A DNA stretch of 64,000 nt. It comes from Anthracocystis setariae. Lineage: Eukaryota > Basidiomycota > Ustilaginomycetes > Ustilaginales > Ustilaginaceae. Within the stretch, counting starts at the first letter, position 1. Every line of letters begins with the position of its first letter. The stretch is from the NCBI GenBank assembly GCA_928724745.1, contig CAKMXJ010000037.1, positions 186,001-250,000 on the forward strand, in the 5' to 3' direction. The notes below the pieces were generated by a model. That model worked only from the letters and a program-made list of their open reading frames with translations. It ran no database searches and was not told the origin of the DNA. This document shows, piece by piece, positions 41,801 through 51,810 of the stretch. A program made the translations under genes and the position numbers.

Positions 41801-43404
41801 TTAGAAAGAGATCTGCGCGGCGATCCTTCAACGCCATGGAGGTTCTTGAAGCGCTGGACGGGACTGCTAGTGGGCGAAACAGCCTCGGTCTCGCGTGGAT
41901 TCCATTCTGGTTCCAAAGGCGTCGCCGGAATCACGGATGTTGTGATCGTTGCCGTGGCGATGGCGGGAGCGGCATGGAGCTGTGAATCGACGGTGTCCTC
42001 CTCTGCCTTAGCTTCGGAATCAGCGGCATGAGCTTTTGCATCTTTGTGCATCGCCTCATGTGTTTGCATCACTGCTGTCGCCGAGCTATCGTCGTCCTTG
42101 ATTGAAACTGGCTTATGTGCTTCGACCTCCTTCTCATGTTCTGCACTCGACCTGGGCGTCACAAAGACCTCGCCTGCCTTGTTATGTGTCAGGGGCATCT
42201 GCTGCTTCCAAGATCCGGATTTGGCTTTTGGACTCGGTTCGTGGCCCGACCTGGACGAAGCAGAGCTGTGGGCCTTGGCCCCGTCGTCGTCGGCTTCGAA
42301 CCCGCCCTTGGATGAGCCGGTTGCGGAAGAGCCGTTGGAAACCATCGAGTCCCTCTTTGTCGATGAGCTGAATGGAGGCGAGCGATCCGGGTTCGAATCT
42401 GAATGCAACGACGAGATGTCGCTTCTTCTCTTATGTTGCGAGGTGGTAAAGCTGTTGCCGGCAACGACAGGCATCAGACTGGCGGACCTGTAGTCGCCGG
42501 CGAGGAAGCTGCTGTGTCTGCGTGAAGCCCTTGGGGTCGAGCCAAAGATGGGCGCGGCTGGATCGAGAGTGGCAGAGGAGCTGTGATGAGAGTGGTGCGA
42601 GTCGCTGAGGGCTTGAAAATCACGAGAACGGCGAATCCACGAGGCACGCTTGGATGCAGGGAGAGCAGATGCACCGGTAGTGAGTTCACGCAGTCCTGTG
42701 GAGGGGTATGACACGCCCTTGCCGGCAGGTTCGAGGGAGATAGAAGCGAGTTCCAACGTACTTGGGAGAGTTGAGTGGCGGCTGGGTGCGGATTCTGGTC
42801 GCCTTGTTCGGTAGTTTTGAGGTGACCCAGGAGAGAGTTGCACTAAGTCGATTTCGTCAGCGACAGCAGAGCGGTGTCTGCTTAGCTTTTGTTCCCAAAT
42901 AAGCTGGCTACGGCGTTTGGAATGAGGGAGGCTTCGGTCCACGTAAGGATAGCGATAGACGTAGCCGTCGAGATCGATATCACCGGTGAGAAGAGCAGGC
43001 TCGTAGAGTTGCTCCGCGAGTTCCAAGTCCTCGGTTGGAATGGGTTGATCCGAATTATGATCAGAATTTGCAGGTGCACTGTGGACCTCGGAATGGAACA
43101 AGTTGGGCGTCCTTCTCAGGCTCAAGCCCGCTTCCATGCGATCGTTGGGCACAACGATACCGGATGGTTCAGCAAATTTGCTAGGAAGGAGGGATGCAGA
43201 ACGGGAAAACGAATCCGCAGCCGAAGCTGAGGCGGGCGTGCGCGAGGAGGCGCGGGACGACGAGAGCCCGCTCACTGGCGAAGGAACGGTGCTGGTAGAC
43301 AAGGAATCAGAAGCGATGGGAGATGACGGTGGAGAGACGTTGTGAGAATCGGTCAATGTGCTGTGACCGTGAAAGCTTGGCGATCGTACGTAGGATACGG
43401 TCAT
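38851..43404 (-). CDS. Large disordered protein with a peroxiredoxin-like (AhpC/TSA) thioredoxin-fold domain (1517 aa)
   Basis: A single exon; the ATG at 43404 starts MTVSYVRSPSFHGHS. Residues 1 to ~880 are Ser/Pro/Ala-rich and probably disordered. Residues ~910-1110 form a thioredoxin-fold domain of the AhpC/TSA type (PF13911 group): VVYNENGEEVIFGDLFKKRR, then TLVCFLRHWWCGFCQQF, LDFIIVGQGDWHVIKAYRE, YPMFADPKRNVYRALGM and GDFILGPGLQCSFTHRM. The Cys-Gly-Phe-Cys pair sits at about residues 955-958 and fits a redox-active dithiol. Another 400 disordered residues follow, ending in an acidic tail. Ordinary family members are 200-300 aa, so the domain is embedded in an unusually long protein. Proteins of this layout occur in other fungi; a redox role is inferred from the motif only. 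Confidence 0.85.
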   Translation of the reverse strand: MTVSYVRSPSFHGHSTLTDSHNVSPPSSPIASDSLSTSTVPSPVSGLSSSRASSRTPASASAADSFSRSASLLPSKFAEPSGIVVPNDRMEAGLSLRRTPNLFHSEVHSAPANSDHNSDQPIPTEDLELAEQLYEPALLTGDIDLDGYVYRYPYVDRSLPHSKRRSQLIWEQKLSRHRSAVADEIDLVQLSPGSPQNYRTRRPESAPSRHSTLPSTLELASISLEPAGKGVSYPSTGLRELTTGASALPASKRASWIRRSRDFQALSDSHHSHHSSSATLDPAAPIFGSTPRASRRHSSFLAGDYRSASLMPVVAGNSFTTSQHKRRSDISSLHSDSNPDRSPPFSSSTKRDSMVSNGSSATGSSKGGFEADDDGAKAHSSASSRSGHEPSPKAKSGSWKQQMPLTHNKAGEVFVTPRSSAEHEKEVEAHKPVSIKDDDSSATAVMQTHEAMHKDAKAHAADSEAKAEEDTVDSQLHAAPAIATATITTSVIPATPLEPEWNPRETEAVSPTSSPVQRFKNLHGVEGSPRRSLSNRSIESKSSANGSPFGSLPVPNGRPNGLGRRSSTTSIGSVGSTSTYRVRRKAVPSDAEDSERRPSYVSGMSEPVESSPRSSPALENAHLPPSKDGDTQDTPAPPEKDRPELQNNPRVLPAKSPKRLITSRAAGSTVGGLGLGHVPQASASALKLSTANGASPIDTNDSVTPTPTRTASRATIKRPTTAPVGSGAQLRWTSDAAPKSLLEVEGQQFFMGKEEPKSKQQQEATSPSIPNAVRFLQYRRDSATSAEASVNKHESFIGARRQSSTTQDTNHSDATSAHPSSIKTNGNGSISARGWGLEQEINIADEIAGNGTKARRASMVKGKKALDAATKANLKSNLLMNIINEDESDEVKAAAREAGIPEGSYAIHPPSMLQLFEASQSVVYNENGEEVIFGDLFKKRRTLVCFLRHWWCGFCQQFAMSVRNIDPLPLKKANLDFIIVGQGDWHVIKAYREVMQVQYPMFADPKRNVYRALGMTLRTNEANPVCARPDYASMGMTKGILVAIKKGLFDMPIRYPGDMKLLGGDFILGPGLQCSFTHRMTTADGHMDLPRILAQAGCDLSLKTPKPLFTLEEKEARAAMLAGGNQNRRQTRSLGRSRGKKVKQMETGGLDGSFGNASAAALGGAVSSGSVNSRFARPSLWSRLPGRFSKSQASLLTSGSMLDVSTDSAGLARGLAAGPRSASAMRKISYDGRVRESFETQQTDIVFESRADSIDTRGRPSDVSAPAGLSSLIKAQSMSELRMRSQMRSSGKAKEAKVSMESTLTVPSGSGVQKKGSSRSLRAAAANGTVDGVSPKKLDVLRNNAVTQSSGSAAPAATRMDIAACGEDSTDVTSGNEKAMAEDTPASNGVANLSAPGSFLMDLDVYDSLSRQPSHKYRSDNKPELGLSPTQFNEGVFAQEAADADSDTEPKVSPARSQRSTMSSPTASLGASNSSSFYSFNTFRGKTNLGNLPEEAYEEEAEDSDEVAMDEPILFDN

Positions 43405-46162
43405 GCCTCTTTGGGGTTTGCGTGCGCTCCCGGTGGAGGTTCAAAGTTTTGCAGCAAAAGCTCCGCACGTAACGAACGGCGTGAAGTCTCGATTGCCAAC
43501 GAGAAGAGTTCAATGGACTTCAGAGCGACGGCAAGTGGGACGCGCAGAGACGATGAGACTGGTGGTCGTCTTGGATATGATTCGATCGGGATTGCACAAG
43601 AGTCGAGTCTTAGGTCCAGCAACTTGCAGCCAGGTAAACGAGTCCGGAATAGATGAAAGACTGCTCGAGATGGAGATGGGGCAAGGTGGCATCGATAGCC
43701 GTTGGTGTTATCTTTTTCGATGAGGGAAACTCCGCTAAGCGTGCAGTTGGTAAGCTGGAAGTCGAGAACGGGATGGATGCAGTTGGATGATGGTTTGAAG
43801 GAGAGGTGGTGCGGCCGGCGTGATCTAAGGTGATCAAGAGACGAGGCGAGAGTGTTTGGGAAGCATCACGGTGTTGCGCGCACCAGGAGACGACGAGGCA
43901 GAGAATGTGGCGTAAAGGGGAAGGGAGGGATGGAGGCTGATGAGAGCAGCGGCGTTTGGGTTGGAAGAAGGGGTACGGATGGGGAAAGTGGAAAATTATG
44001 GCAAGCGAGACCTGGGACGGATGGTTTGCAGGCCAAGGCTAGCTGGGCTGGTTGGTTGAAGTTGTGGCCTAACCAAAGCTTTAGGTATGCGAGCCTGTTG
44101 CTTGTCGTCTGCACCACTTGCGCCTGTGACAGGGTAAAGTATTGTACACGAGTCAGCTTCTATTTGCGGATTTATTCGTCAGCGCCGCTCCCTCTCACAC
44201 TCACACATTCAGCGCTTCAAGGTACAGTACTGTATAGTATCGTCAGCGTGAGGGCGGCGTGGGGTGAGTGGAGGTGAGTGAGCGCGGATGACGGCGGGGC
44301 AGCGGAGTTTGGTGAGGAAAGCGGAGGGAAAAAAAAAGCACTGTAACGGGTGATGATCAGATCATATGTCTCAGGTCTCCGTCAGTGGAGTGGGTTGGCG
44401 GATTGATTGATTGATTGATTGATTGATAGATTGATTGGTGTTGCTTGTGCTGCTGCAGGGAGGTGGGTGAGCTTGTGAAGGGTGAGGGGTGTGTGCGTTT
44501 GTGCGTGTGATAGCAGTACAGAGTAGTCGGTACGATCTTGCGACCAATAGCATGCAATGAATACAGTGTAACATCGGCGGCGAATGGTTGGATTGTGCAT
44601 CTGGACTTGATTCTCGCTTAGGTGTCTGAGGCTGAAATGTTTGAGCAGATTCTCGACTCTGCCCTAATACTGTACTGTACTCTCCGTCTGCCTCTGTGGC
44701 AAAGCAGGACCCAATCAACCGAGATGCTGTAGCTATGAAACGGGACGCATTTGGGCATCGCTCTCAAGCGATACAAGACAGGCGAGCAGACGGGACTCAA
44801 GTTGTCGGAACATTCGTCGACATCTGCAAATTGTAGCACAGCAAGGCGCCTATCTACAGCGGCCTACTGCATCTGTTAAATACTATGACAAAGTGCGATT
44901 CTGTCGAGGTCTGTTCAGCTCTACAGTATGAGGGCGGCATCTAGGGCGCTTAGCTAGTTTTACAGTACTGGCATCACTCCTATCCTGTCAAACATGGCGA
45001 AATGACGGCTGCCGGAATCAAGTTTCTGAGCTTGATGGGCTTTGCTGAGCTTACGGTATTTGCAGCGCGGTCGCCACGGTTTCAGAGAGGCGGAAGCAAC
45101 ACCTTTGCTGTTGACGCCGCTCGTACGGTTCTCGATATGAATGGAAATTGTGATCAAGCGCAAGGAGAGGGACAGTAGTAGGCGAGATGCACACAAGGGA
45201 CTCAGCTGCAGTTTGTCCAAGCTCAGAACTGTACCTGTACACTGTACGCTGTCATTGGAAAAGATTGTATATCTCAATCCGGCTCTTTTAGTATGCCCAC
45301 GCCACCTGCGTATAACGCCAATAATCTGAGACACCATCCACTTGCCGTTCCGAACCATCAACCTCTCTCTGATCATCCACAGGCTCCCGGCACGCTCTAA
45401 CACATCAGCTCTTGGTTTGCTATGCTAGTCGACTTGGGTCACCATAAAGCAAAGATGCGTCGGTCTTTGCATTCAGGAAGGAGATCAACGCCTGTGACTA
45501 CAGGTAACTGTACACCAGTGTTTTCTATTCAGCGTCGCTAGAATAACATCCAGCAAGCCACTTGCACTTCGCTTAAGCCGCTCTGCTTGATTGAAGATTT
45601 TTAGGGATGTGATGTGGTTGAGCTGCCAGTACTGTATCTCCTTTCGTTCGCCAAGGGTCTTCCTGGATTCCTTCGCAACTTGATCGACCGTTCCTACCTC
45701 GACAAGACCGCCCAAGCGCAGCGGTCGTTTGCATGTTACAACAATGTTGGCTGCTACCCATGCGTGACAAGACCGTCAGGCACCACCGAATCCCTTTCTG
45801 ATCTTTCAGGAACCTCATTGTTACTGTATTGCCCTTTGTTTCAAGCGAATGGCACAACTTTGGCACAGTGCGGTACGGATAACGATGCCGCTGCGTGGTC
45901 TCCTTGCTTGTCGTTGCCGAGCAGAATCCCAACCAAACCTCAAACAACAGCGCTACTTTAATTTTATTCATTTAACATTGTTAGGACTGCTTTGTATTGA
46001 CAGTACTTCGTAAAAGCTACGGGCACTGAAGAATCGGGCAAGATCAGCGTCCGACTTCCGAAGTGGAGGAACAGCTCAGTTCCGCTTATGCACTTTGGTC
46101 TTCCGAAGCTGCTCATCATTCCTTTTTCTTCAGCTTCCACCGATACATCGTCCGACATCAAG
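43405..46162. other. Gene-poor spacer, 2.8 kb
   Basis: No supportable gene. It holds a GATT repeat at 44401-44436 and many TACTGTAC-type sites (44222-44234, 44668-44680, 45228-45247). It separates the divergent 1517-aa gene and IBA57. An in-frame ATG at 46088 would extend IBA57 by 25 residues. Confidence 0.45.
44401..44436. repeat. (GATT)n microsatellite
   Basis: Six GATT copies, one GATAGATT interruption, then GATTGG. Confidence 0.9.
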
Positions 46163-47362
46163 ATGAGATCAGCTTCGCTCTTATCTTGCAGCCATATTCT
46201 AGCTCTTACTAGCGCATCGCGGCCCACCTTGCTCCTTCGATGCGGCTTTAGCTCCAGCGCTCCATCTCCATCCGTCGATGCCTCCGCCTCTGCACCTCAA
46301 TGGAGCGTCGCCAAAGTACCCCATCGTGGCGTCCTCGAGGTCTCCGGTCGAGACACCGTCAAGCTCCTTCAAGGTCTCGTGTCGAACAACGTCACAGCTC
46401 TCGCTGCTCCCAAGTCGGAATCCCAACTAGCCCCTGCGATGGTGTATGCCGGTTTCATGAACCCGCAAGGAAGAATGTTGGCGGATGTCTTCATCCACCG
46501 TCAACAGCCGCAACAAGATGGCTCGCCCACATGGCTGCTCGATATCGATTCTCGAACATTTCCCAGCTTGCTGAGTTTTGTCAAGAAGTTCAAACTGCGC
46601 AGCAAGGTCAAGCTCGCCGACGTCTCGTCCGATTATCACGTTGTCCAAGCCTGGTCGTCTTCTTCTTCTTCTAGCTCCTCCCAACCTTCCTCTTCCATAG
46701 TCGAAAAGCTCAGTCTTGACACCAGATGCCCCACCATCGGATATCGTGGGGTGCTATCCTCTCAAGCCAGCACCGACCTACTCTCCAAGGAAAATCAAGT
46801 AGATAGCGACGAATACACGATCCACCGTATCATCAATGGCGTAGCCGAAGGCGCACTCGACTTCCCGGAAGCATCGTCGCTTCCACTCGAGAACAATCTC
46901 GACTACATGCACGGCGTCGATTTCCGTAAAGGCTGCTACGTCGGTCAGGAACTCACAGCACGAACCCACCACACCGGAGTCGTCCGAAAACGAATCGTAC
47001 CCATCTCATTCTACCTCCCTGGCAACCCCGCACCCACCTCGCTCTCCGACGTCGACCGCTCCACACCTCTCCCGCTCCCACCACACCTAACCGAAGTCAG
47101 AAGCAACCCCATCGACTCGTCCTCAGCCTCGACAAAACCAACACGCGGCAAGGCGGCGGGAAAACTCACCTCCGCCATCCACAATATCGGCCTCGCATGC
47201 TTGCGCCTCGAACAGGTGCACAGATGGACAGACGCCTCCCTTGCAACCGCCAACCCGGACGGCTTGCAATTCAGCATTCTAGCTGCAGACGGCAATTCAA
47301 CCCTCCTCGTTCGACCTTGGATCCCAAATTGGTGGCCACAAGAACCCAAACAAGCCGAGTAA
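46163..47362 (+). CDS. IBA57: Mitochondrial iron-sulfur cluster assembly factor Iba57
   Basis: A single exon of 399 aa from MRSASLLSCSHILALTSASRP. This start gives a classic mitochondrial presequence (Arg, Ser and Leu rich, no acids, then CGFSSSAP). An ATG 75 bp upstream is in frame but begins with a less typical sequence. The body is a GcvT/YgfZ fold: VAKVPHRGVLEVSGRDTVKLLQGLVSNN, YAGFMNPQGRMLADVFIH, and near residue 256 the diagnostic KGCYVGQELTARTHHTG with its conserved Cys. Iba57 works with Isa1/Isa2 in the matrix to make [4Fe-4S] clusters for aconitase, lipoate synthase and others. A Ser-rich insertion and a Pro/Ser loop make it longer than many homologues. It converges with the SNAPC1-like gene with a 107-bp gap. 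Confidence 0.94.
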   Translation: MRSASLLSCSHILALTSASRPTLLLRCGFSSSAPSPSVDASASAPQWSVAKVPHRGVLEVSGRDTVKLLQGLVSNNVTALAAPKSESQLAPAMVYAGFMNPQGRMLADVFIHRQQPQQDGSPTWLLDIDSRTFPSLLSFVKKFKLRSKVKLADVSSDYHVVQAWSSSSSSSSSQPSSSIVEKLSLDTRCPTIGYRGVLSSQASTDLLSKENQVDSDEYTIHRIINGVAEGALDFPEASSLPLENNLDYMHGVDFRKGCYVGQELTARTHHTGVVRKRIVPISFYLPGNPAPTSLSDVDRSTPLPLPPHLTEVRSNPIDSSSASTKPTRGKAAGKLTSAIHNIGLACLRLEQVHRWTDASLATANPDGLQFSILAADGNSTLLVRPWIPNWWPQEPKQAE

Positions 47363-47469
47363 TCGTCGCTTTTCTTACCCCTGGGAACAAATTTCAAAGC
47401 AGTGGGTTCGGTCTCATCGTGCGTGTGGTGGTGATACAAATACAAAATGTGGCCCCTGATGAGGCGACC

Positions 47470-48984
47470 TTACTTTTGGGCTTTGCTGCGGGTATTGGAG
47501 ACGGCCAGCCTTTCGCCTCTCTGCACCGCTGCTGCTTTTGTCCGCTCCGCTGCCAGACGATATAGCTGTCCCACAGTCAGACTCTCCTCTGCATCCACCG
47601 CCACCATCTCGGTTGGAGAGCCTGGTACATGCTCATTCACCCTTGCTCTCTCCCTCTGCTCTCGGAACTCACTCAACACCCATTCGCCATAATCCGTCTC
47701 GACACCCGACCCCTCGGCGCTCGTTGCACCTGCCATGACGTTGGAACGCACCTCACGGTATCGCTGCCGACTCGCTTCACCCCTCTCCAGCGCTGCTTGC
47801 ATCCGCGTCGTCTCCTCCTCCAGCCATGGCTTCATCTTTGAAGTATACCGAGCATTCTTGATCCAGGCAGGTGTTCGGATCTCGAATCTCGTTTGCGCTG
47901 CGGAGCCTTCTCCTACTGCCCTTTGCGTCGGATGAGTGCGACAAGGTTGCGTTGAGTCCGAGGAGGTAGCGGCATGTGTTTTGTTGAGGAGCTTTGTGAG
48001 GTCCGAGGTAGCAATGGCCAGGCGGCGACGCGCTTTGAGACGGATGAGATCGCCTCGGGAGAGTCCAACGACCGTGTCTCGTGAATGTCCCGCCTGATGG
48101 CCAGCGGCTGGAAGAGCTGGACGCGCAACGTGTTTGGGGTCAGATCGTGCGCGGAAAAGCGTGCCAAGACGTCCAAACTCTTTGTTCGCCTCTAGACTCG
48201 TCAGAACCCTTACACTCGGCCATGTTCTCGGTAACCGCGTCGCCAGTCTCGAGTCAGGAATCACATCGAATACGGGTTCAGCACCTTGACCAACCAGACG
48301 ACAAACCACATCAACAACATCAGCAGTGATGGTGTGCGCAGTTTGCTTGGTGGCTTCCTCCTGCTGCAAATGATGCAGCACTGCCGAGGGGAGATCGAGT
48401 AAGCAATCGTAGAAGTCTTGCTCGACTGGGATATGCTGCATGGCTGGACGGCAGTGCTTGACGCCGATACCTGAGCTCAACACGAGTTGGGTGGACCAGA
48501 ATGTGTAGAGGGCGAAGGGGATTGCGATGATTCTGAAGAGTTGCTTGAGGTCTACGAATTCGATGCGATGATCTGAACTGCGTTTCTGATAGTCGACCAG
48601 CGGTGCAAGCTGTTCGAGAAACGCTCGACAGACGGCATCGCTGAAAGCACGCTTGCTATCCATGTGGTCCGCGAAAGTGAATTGGACATACTGCCACCCT
48701 TTGCGCCGCCATAGTTGCGCAAAGATGGAAAACGGTGATGGGGCTTGGTCAGGATTGTGCGATTTGCTGGAGTTGGCGAGACGAAGGAGGCAGGCTTCGG
48801 AAAAGGTGGAGAGCAAGCCATCGATGTCGGTGGTGAGTTGAGACACAAATGCTGCATCGTTGGGAAGCTGAGTGAGGCCTACAGGCAAGAGTTGCAGATT
48901 GCGAGTGAGGAGAGGAGAGGGAGCTAAAGGAGGCGAGGCAAGCCGGTCATCTGGACGCCTGCGTTTCCTCGAGCCTGAAACCAT
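47470..48984 (-). CDS. Probable snRNA-activating complex subunit, SNAPC1/SNAP43-like
   Basis: A single exon of 504 aa starting MVSGSRKRRRPDDR (NLS-like). The segment at residues ~45-220 follows the layout of the SNAP43 domain (PF09808): a leading helix with LLSTFSEAC, SIFAQLWRRKGWQYVQF, a helix with FSDAVCRAFLEQLAPL, and RIIAIPFALYTFWSTQLVL followed by a central ...HIPVEQDFYDCLLDL helix. In animals SNAPC1 is part of the complex that binds the proximal sequence element of snRNA genes. The C-terminal half has KARRRLAIATSDL and a charged EEETTRMQAALERGEASRQRYREV helix and matches nothing I know. The match is by pattern, without an invariant motif, so a structure or profile comparison is needed before the name is used. 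Confidence 0.55.
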   Translation of the reverse strand: MVSGSRKRRRPDDRLASPPLAPSPLLTRNLQLLPVGLTQLPNDAAFVSQLTTDIDGLLSTFSEACLLRLANSSKSHNPDQAPSPFSIFAQLWRRKGWQYVQFTFADHMDSKRAFSDAVCRAFLEQLAPLVDYQKRSSDHRIEFVDLKQLFRIIAIPFALYTFWSTQLVLSSGIGVKHCRPAMQHIPVEQDFYDCLLDLPSAVLHHLQQEEATKQTAHTITADVVDVVCRLVGQGAEPVFDVIPDSRLATRLPRTWPSVRVLTSLEANKEFGRLGTLFRARSDPKHVARPALPAAGHQAGHSRDTVVGLSRGDLIRLKARRRLAIATSDLTKLLNKTHAATSSDSTQPCRTHPTQRAVGEGSAAQTRFEIRTPAWIKNARYTSKMKPWLEEETTRMQAALERGEASRQRYREVRSNVMAGATSAEGSGVETDYGEWVLSEFREQRERARVNEHVPGSPTEMVAVDAEESLTVGQLYRLAAERTKAAAVQRGERLAVSNTRSKAQK

Positions 48985-50215
48985 ACTCAGTCATCGAGGT
49001 AAAAAGTAAAACAGTGAAGGTAAACGAGGGTGTAGGTGAGAGTGGTGGGTGGTGAGTGGTGACGGTGATGATCGTTCACAAGCTGACAACGTTGATTGAT
49101 GTCCATGCATGCATTCTTGTGGAATGGCGCTACGGTTCAGGGTCCAACCCAAGCTAATCGGTCCGATCGTCGACTCAGGAGAGAAATTGGCCGATTTCAC
49201 AGATCTGACAGATCTGACAGAAGCGAGCCTCAGGGTGGCGACCAAAATTCCGCGATCATTGATCTCTGCCTGCGCTGGCCCGCAATTTATCAAAATTTCG
49301 AGCTCGACATTGTTGAAGACACGCCTAGGAAGGACTACACATGAAACGGCGCACCGGATTGATTTTTTAATTATTTTATTATTTTCTCAAGGAAATTCAC
49401 AAAAAATAGCAAGTGCACAGCCGCGTCTGAGTGAGAGAGAGAGATTGTGTGTGTGTCTCTAGCGTGCCTTGCTGCTGCGCGCACACTTTCAGATTCAACT
49501 TGACTGGTGTGCTGCCGCTCTCGTTGTGGTTGACTCAAAGCTGCCTGTCCGTCGTGCTGTGCTGCGCTGTGTTTGGCTGCCTGAAAAGCGCAGTTCAAAT
49601 GCAGTCTGCTTCCGAGCCAATGCCCACCCTCTGCACATAGCGTTTTTGGGATTCGGCTTGCAGCGCTGCCGCTCTGTTTATTGATACTGTACTGTCCTGT
49701 GCTGTATCGCTGTCGCCTTGCTTCGACTTTTACAGCACAGAAACAAACAAGACTGCGCTGGTGCGAGTGTTTGGCCGTTTGCGTTGCCTATTTTGTTTTT
49801 TTTCCCTTTCTCGTCGAGTGTCTGGCTCGGCTTTGTCCTCGGCGTCGTCTCATTTATTTTGTTCGTTCCCTTTGACTTGAGCCCTGCACGGTACTGTGAC
49901 TGAGCTTTGCCCTGCAACACTGAAATATTTCGGTCGCACCCGATCCAATTTGCTCGAGCATCGCCAATTTTGAAGGGGGTCTCGATGGGTTTTCGCGACC
50001 AATTCCAACAATTTCCCCCCTTTTTGCTCGTGCCATTTGCTGCCTTTTGGGTGTAGATGGGTGATCGTTGCGCAGTCCTGGCTGAGCCGCCAACTGATCG
50101 AGGAAAAGAGAGAGAGAGTGAGAGAGTGAGAGGAAAAAAATACGTCGCTGCAAATCCTCTCTCGTATACTGCCTGGTTGCTGCCGCAATTTATTCCGGCG
50201 CGTGTCCAAGTGTTG

Positions 50216-50248
<33 letters not shown>

Positions 50249-50603
50249 GAAAGCTGCCCCGAGCCACCCAACTCGACCAAGTCAGGGAGAAGTTGGACTT
50301 GAAACACAGTCTCTAGCTGCCTGGCTGCCCGTAGCGCACTGCTTTCATTTGGCAACCCAAGCCCAAGTAGTGCTGCTGCTGCCTTCCTGCTCTGACGCCT
50401 CCCCTTTCGCATTTCCTTCCCACACTCAGTCTCATTGCCCCTGCTCCTCATCTGCTCTGCTAAAACTCGACTGCCCTTAGCCTTGCTTAGCCCTGCTACC
50501 GCAACTCGCTTTATCGTATAAGATCCCATCCACTTCATCCATCGCCCCCGCGAAGCGTTTTCCCTTTCCCCATCTGCAGTAGGTGTTTCCGACTGCTTCC
50601 CTT
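48985..50603. promoter_or_regulatory. Divergent spacer with promoter of the HMG-box gene
   Basis: 1.6 kb with no supportable gene. It includes a triple CAGATCTGA repeat near 49200, TACTGTACTGT at 49685-49695, a TC tract at 50216-50240 and a C/T-rich stretch to the ATG. Such a leader fits a well-expressed gene. Confidence 0.45.
50216..50240. repeat. (TC)n microsatellite
   Basis: About 25 bp of TC dinucleotides in the leader region of the HMG-box gene. Confidence 0.9.
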
Positions 50604-51488
50604 ATGTTCAGCCTTCGACAAATCATGAGGACAGCCGTCCGTAACGGGGCTCAGCCCACGGCCCGCAACACCGCTCCCGCCGCCGCCGCCGCCAACTTCG
50701 CCACCGCCGCCGCTCCCAAGGAGACCAAGAAGCGCGCCTCGTCCACCACCACCAAGGCCAAGGCCACTACCAGCAAGGCTAACGCTGCTCCCGCTGCCGT
50801 CGCCGACGCTGCCGATGCCGTCGCCAAGAAGGGTGCCAAGTCCAAGGCTCCCAAGAAGGAGAAGCTCAAGCCGTGGCAGGCCAGGGGTGCTGATGGAAAG
50901 CTCCTTCCCCTTCCCAGCGCCTCGAAGCCCACGCTGCGTTCGTCGTTCCTGATCTACATGTCGGAACGCGTCGCACAACTTAAGGGTGAACCTCAGTACC
51001 AAAAGACTTCGCCCAAGACGGGCGCACAGGTCGTCGACATTGTCAAGATGGCCAAGGCGGTCGGTGCCGAGTGGGCTCAACTTACTCCTGACCAGAAGGC
51101 TCGCTACGAGGCGCAGCACGAGCAGGAGAAGGAGCAGTACGAGCGTGACCTCGCCGAGTGGAAGGCCAGCCTGTCGCCTGACGATATCAAGCGCCAGAAC
51201 GCGTACATTGCCGCGCAGAAGAAGAAGGGTATCAAGGGAACCGCGTTCCTACGTGACCCTGCCAAGCCCAAGAGGCCCAACTCGGCGTTCTTTGAGTTCC
51301 TCAACGACCTTCGTGCCAGCGAGCCCAACATCGCCAACATCACCGAGTTCAGCAAGAGGGGTGGTGAGAGGTGGAAGATGATGAGCGCCGAGCAGAAGGC
51401 GCCTTACGAGCAGAGGGCGTTGCAGGCTTTGGAGCACTACAAACGCGAATTGGAGACCTACACGGCTACTCGAGGTGATCTGGCCTAA
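50604..51488 (+). CDS. Two-HMG-box protein, probably mitochondrial (Abf2/TFAM-like)
   Basis: A single exon of 294 aa. The ATG at 50604 is the first in frame; only a GTG lies upstream in the open frame. The N-terminus (MFSLRQIMRTAVRNGAQPTAR, then Ala-rich) has Arg, Ser and Thr but no acids and looks like a mitochondrial presequence. A Lys/Ala-rich linker follows. HMG box A spans ~108-185 (LRSSFLIYMSERV...AVGAEWAQLTPDQKARYE) and box B ~211-285 (KPKRPNSAFFEFLNDLR...RGGERWKMMSAEQKAPYEQ). Two boxes behind a presequence is the layout of Abf2 and TFAM, which package mtDNA. Codon use is strongly biased, so high expression is inferred. A nuclear HMGB-like role is the alternative. Confidence 0.85.
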   Translation: MFSLRQIMRTAVRNGAQPTARNTAPAAAAANFATAAAPKETKKRASSTTTKAKATTSKANAAPAAVADAADAVAKKGAKSKAPKKEKLKPWQARGADGKLLPLPSASKPTLRSSFLIYMSERVAQLKGEPQYQKTSPKTGAQVVDIVKMAKAVGAEWAQLTPDQKARYEAQHEQEKEQYERDLAEWKASLSPDDIKRQNAYIAAQKKKGIKGTAFLRDPAKPKRPNSAFFEFLNDLRASEPNIANITEFSKRGGERWKMMSAEQKAPYEQRALQALEHYKRELETYTATRGDLA

Positions 51489-51691
51489 GCCGAACTTGTT
51501 GGGACATGGCGTCAGTGGACAGAAGTCATCGATTTTCTTGTGTTTTTTCTTTTTTTGTTTTGTTTTGTTTTTAACCCTCCAAACTTGTATCAACATGCTC
51601 CTCGTTCTATCCGTATCGGCGTCTACCGTTACTAGGTGTGTGCAAGTTAGTGATCATTGCTTCATGCGTCGTCGATGGCTGGCGACTCGGA

Positions 51692-51734
<43 letters not shown>

Positions 51735-51810
51735 TTTCATTCGCGTAGGGGAAGGATACAAAGCGGATTGATCAAAGCCTACTAGTAACCGTACCGACTG
51801 AAGTAGACAG
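51489..51810. other. Convergent spacer with GA repeat
   Basis: 322 bp between stop codons of the HMG-box and PGI genes. It contains a (GA)n tract at 51699-51729 and a T-rich stretch with TTTTGTTTTG repeats just after the HMG-box stop. Confidence 0.5.
51699..51729. repeat. (GA)n microsatellite
   Basis: About 31 bp of GA dinucleotides between the convergent 3' ends. Confidence 0.92.

Noticed and set aside
43852..44277. 141-codon forward frame after the peroxiredoxin-domain gene
   Set aside because: Gly/Arg/Trp-rich translation with no family similarity, in a spacer rich in simple repeats.
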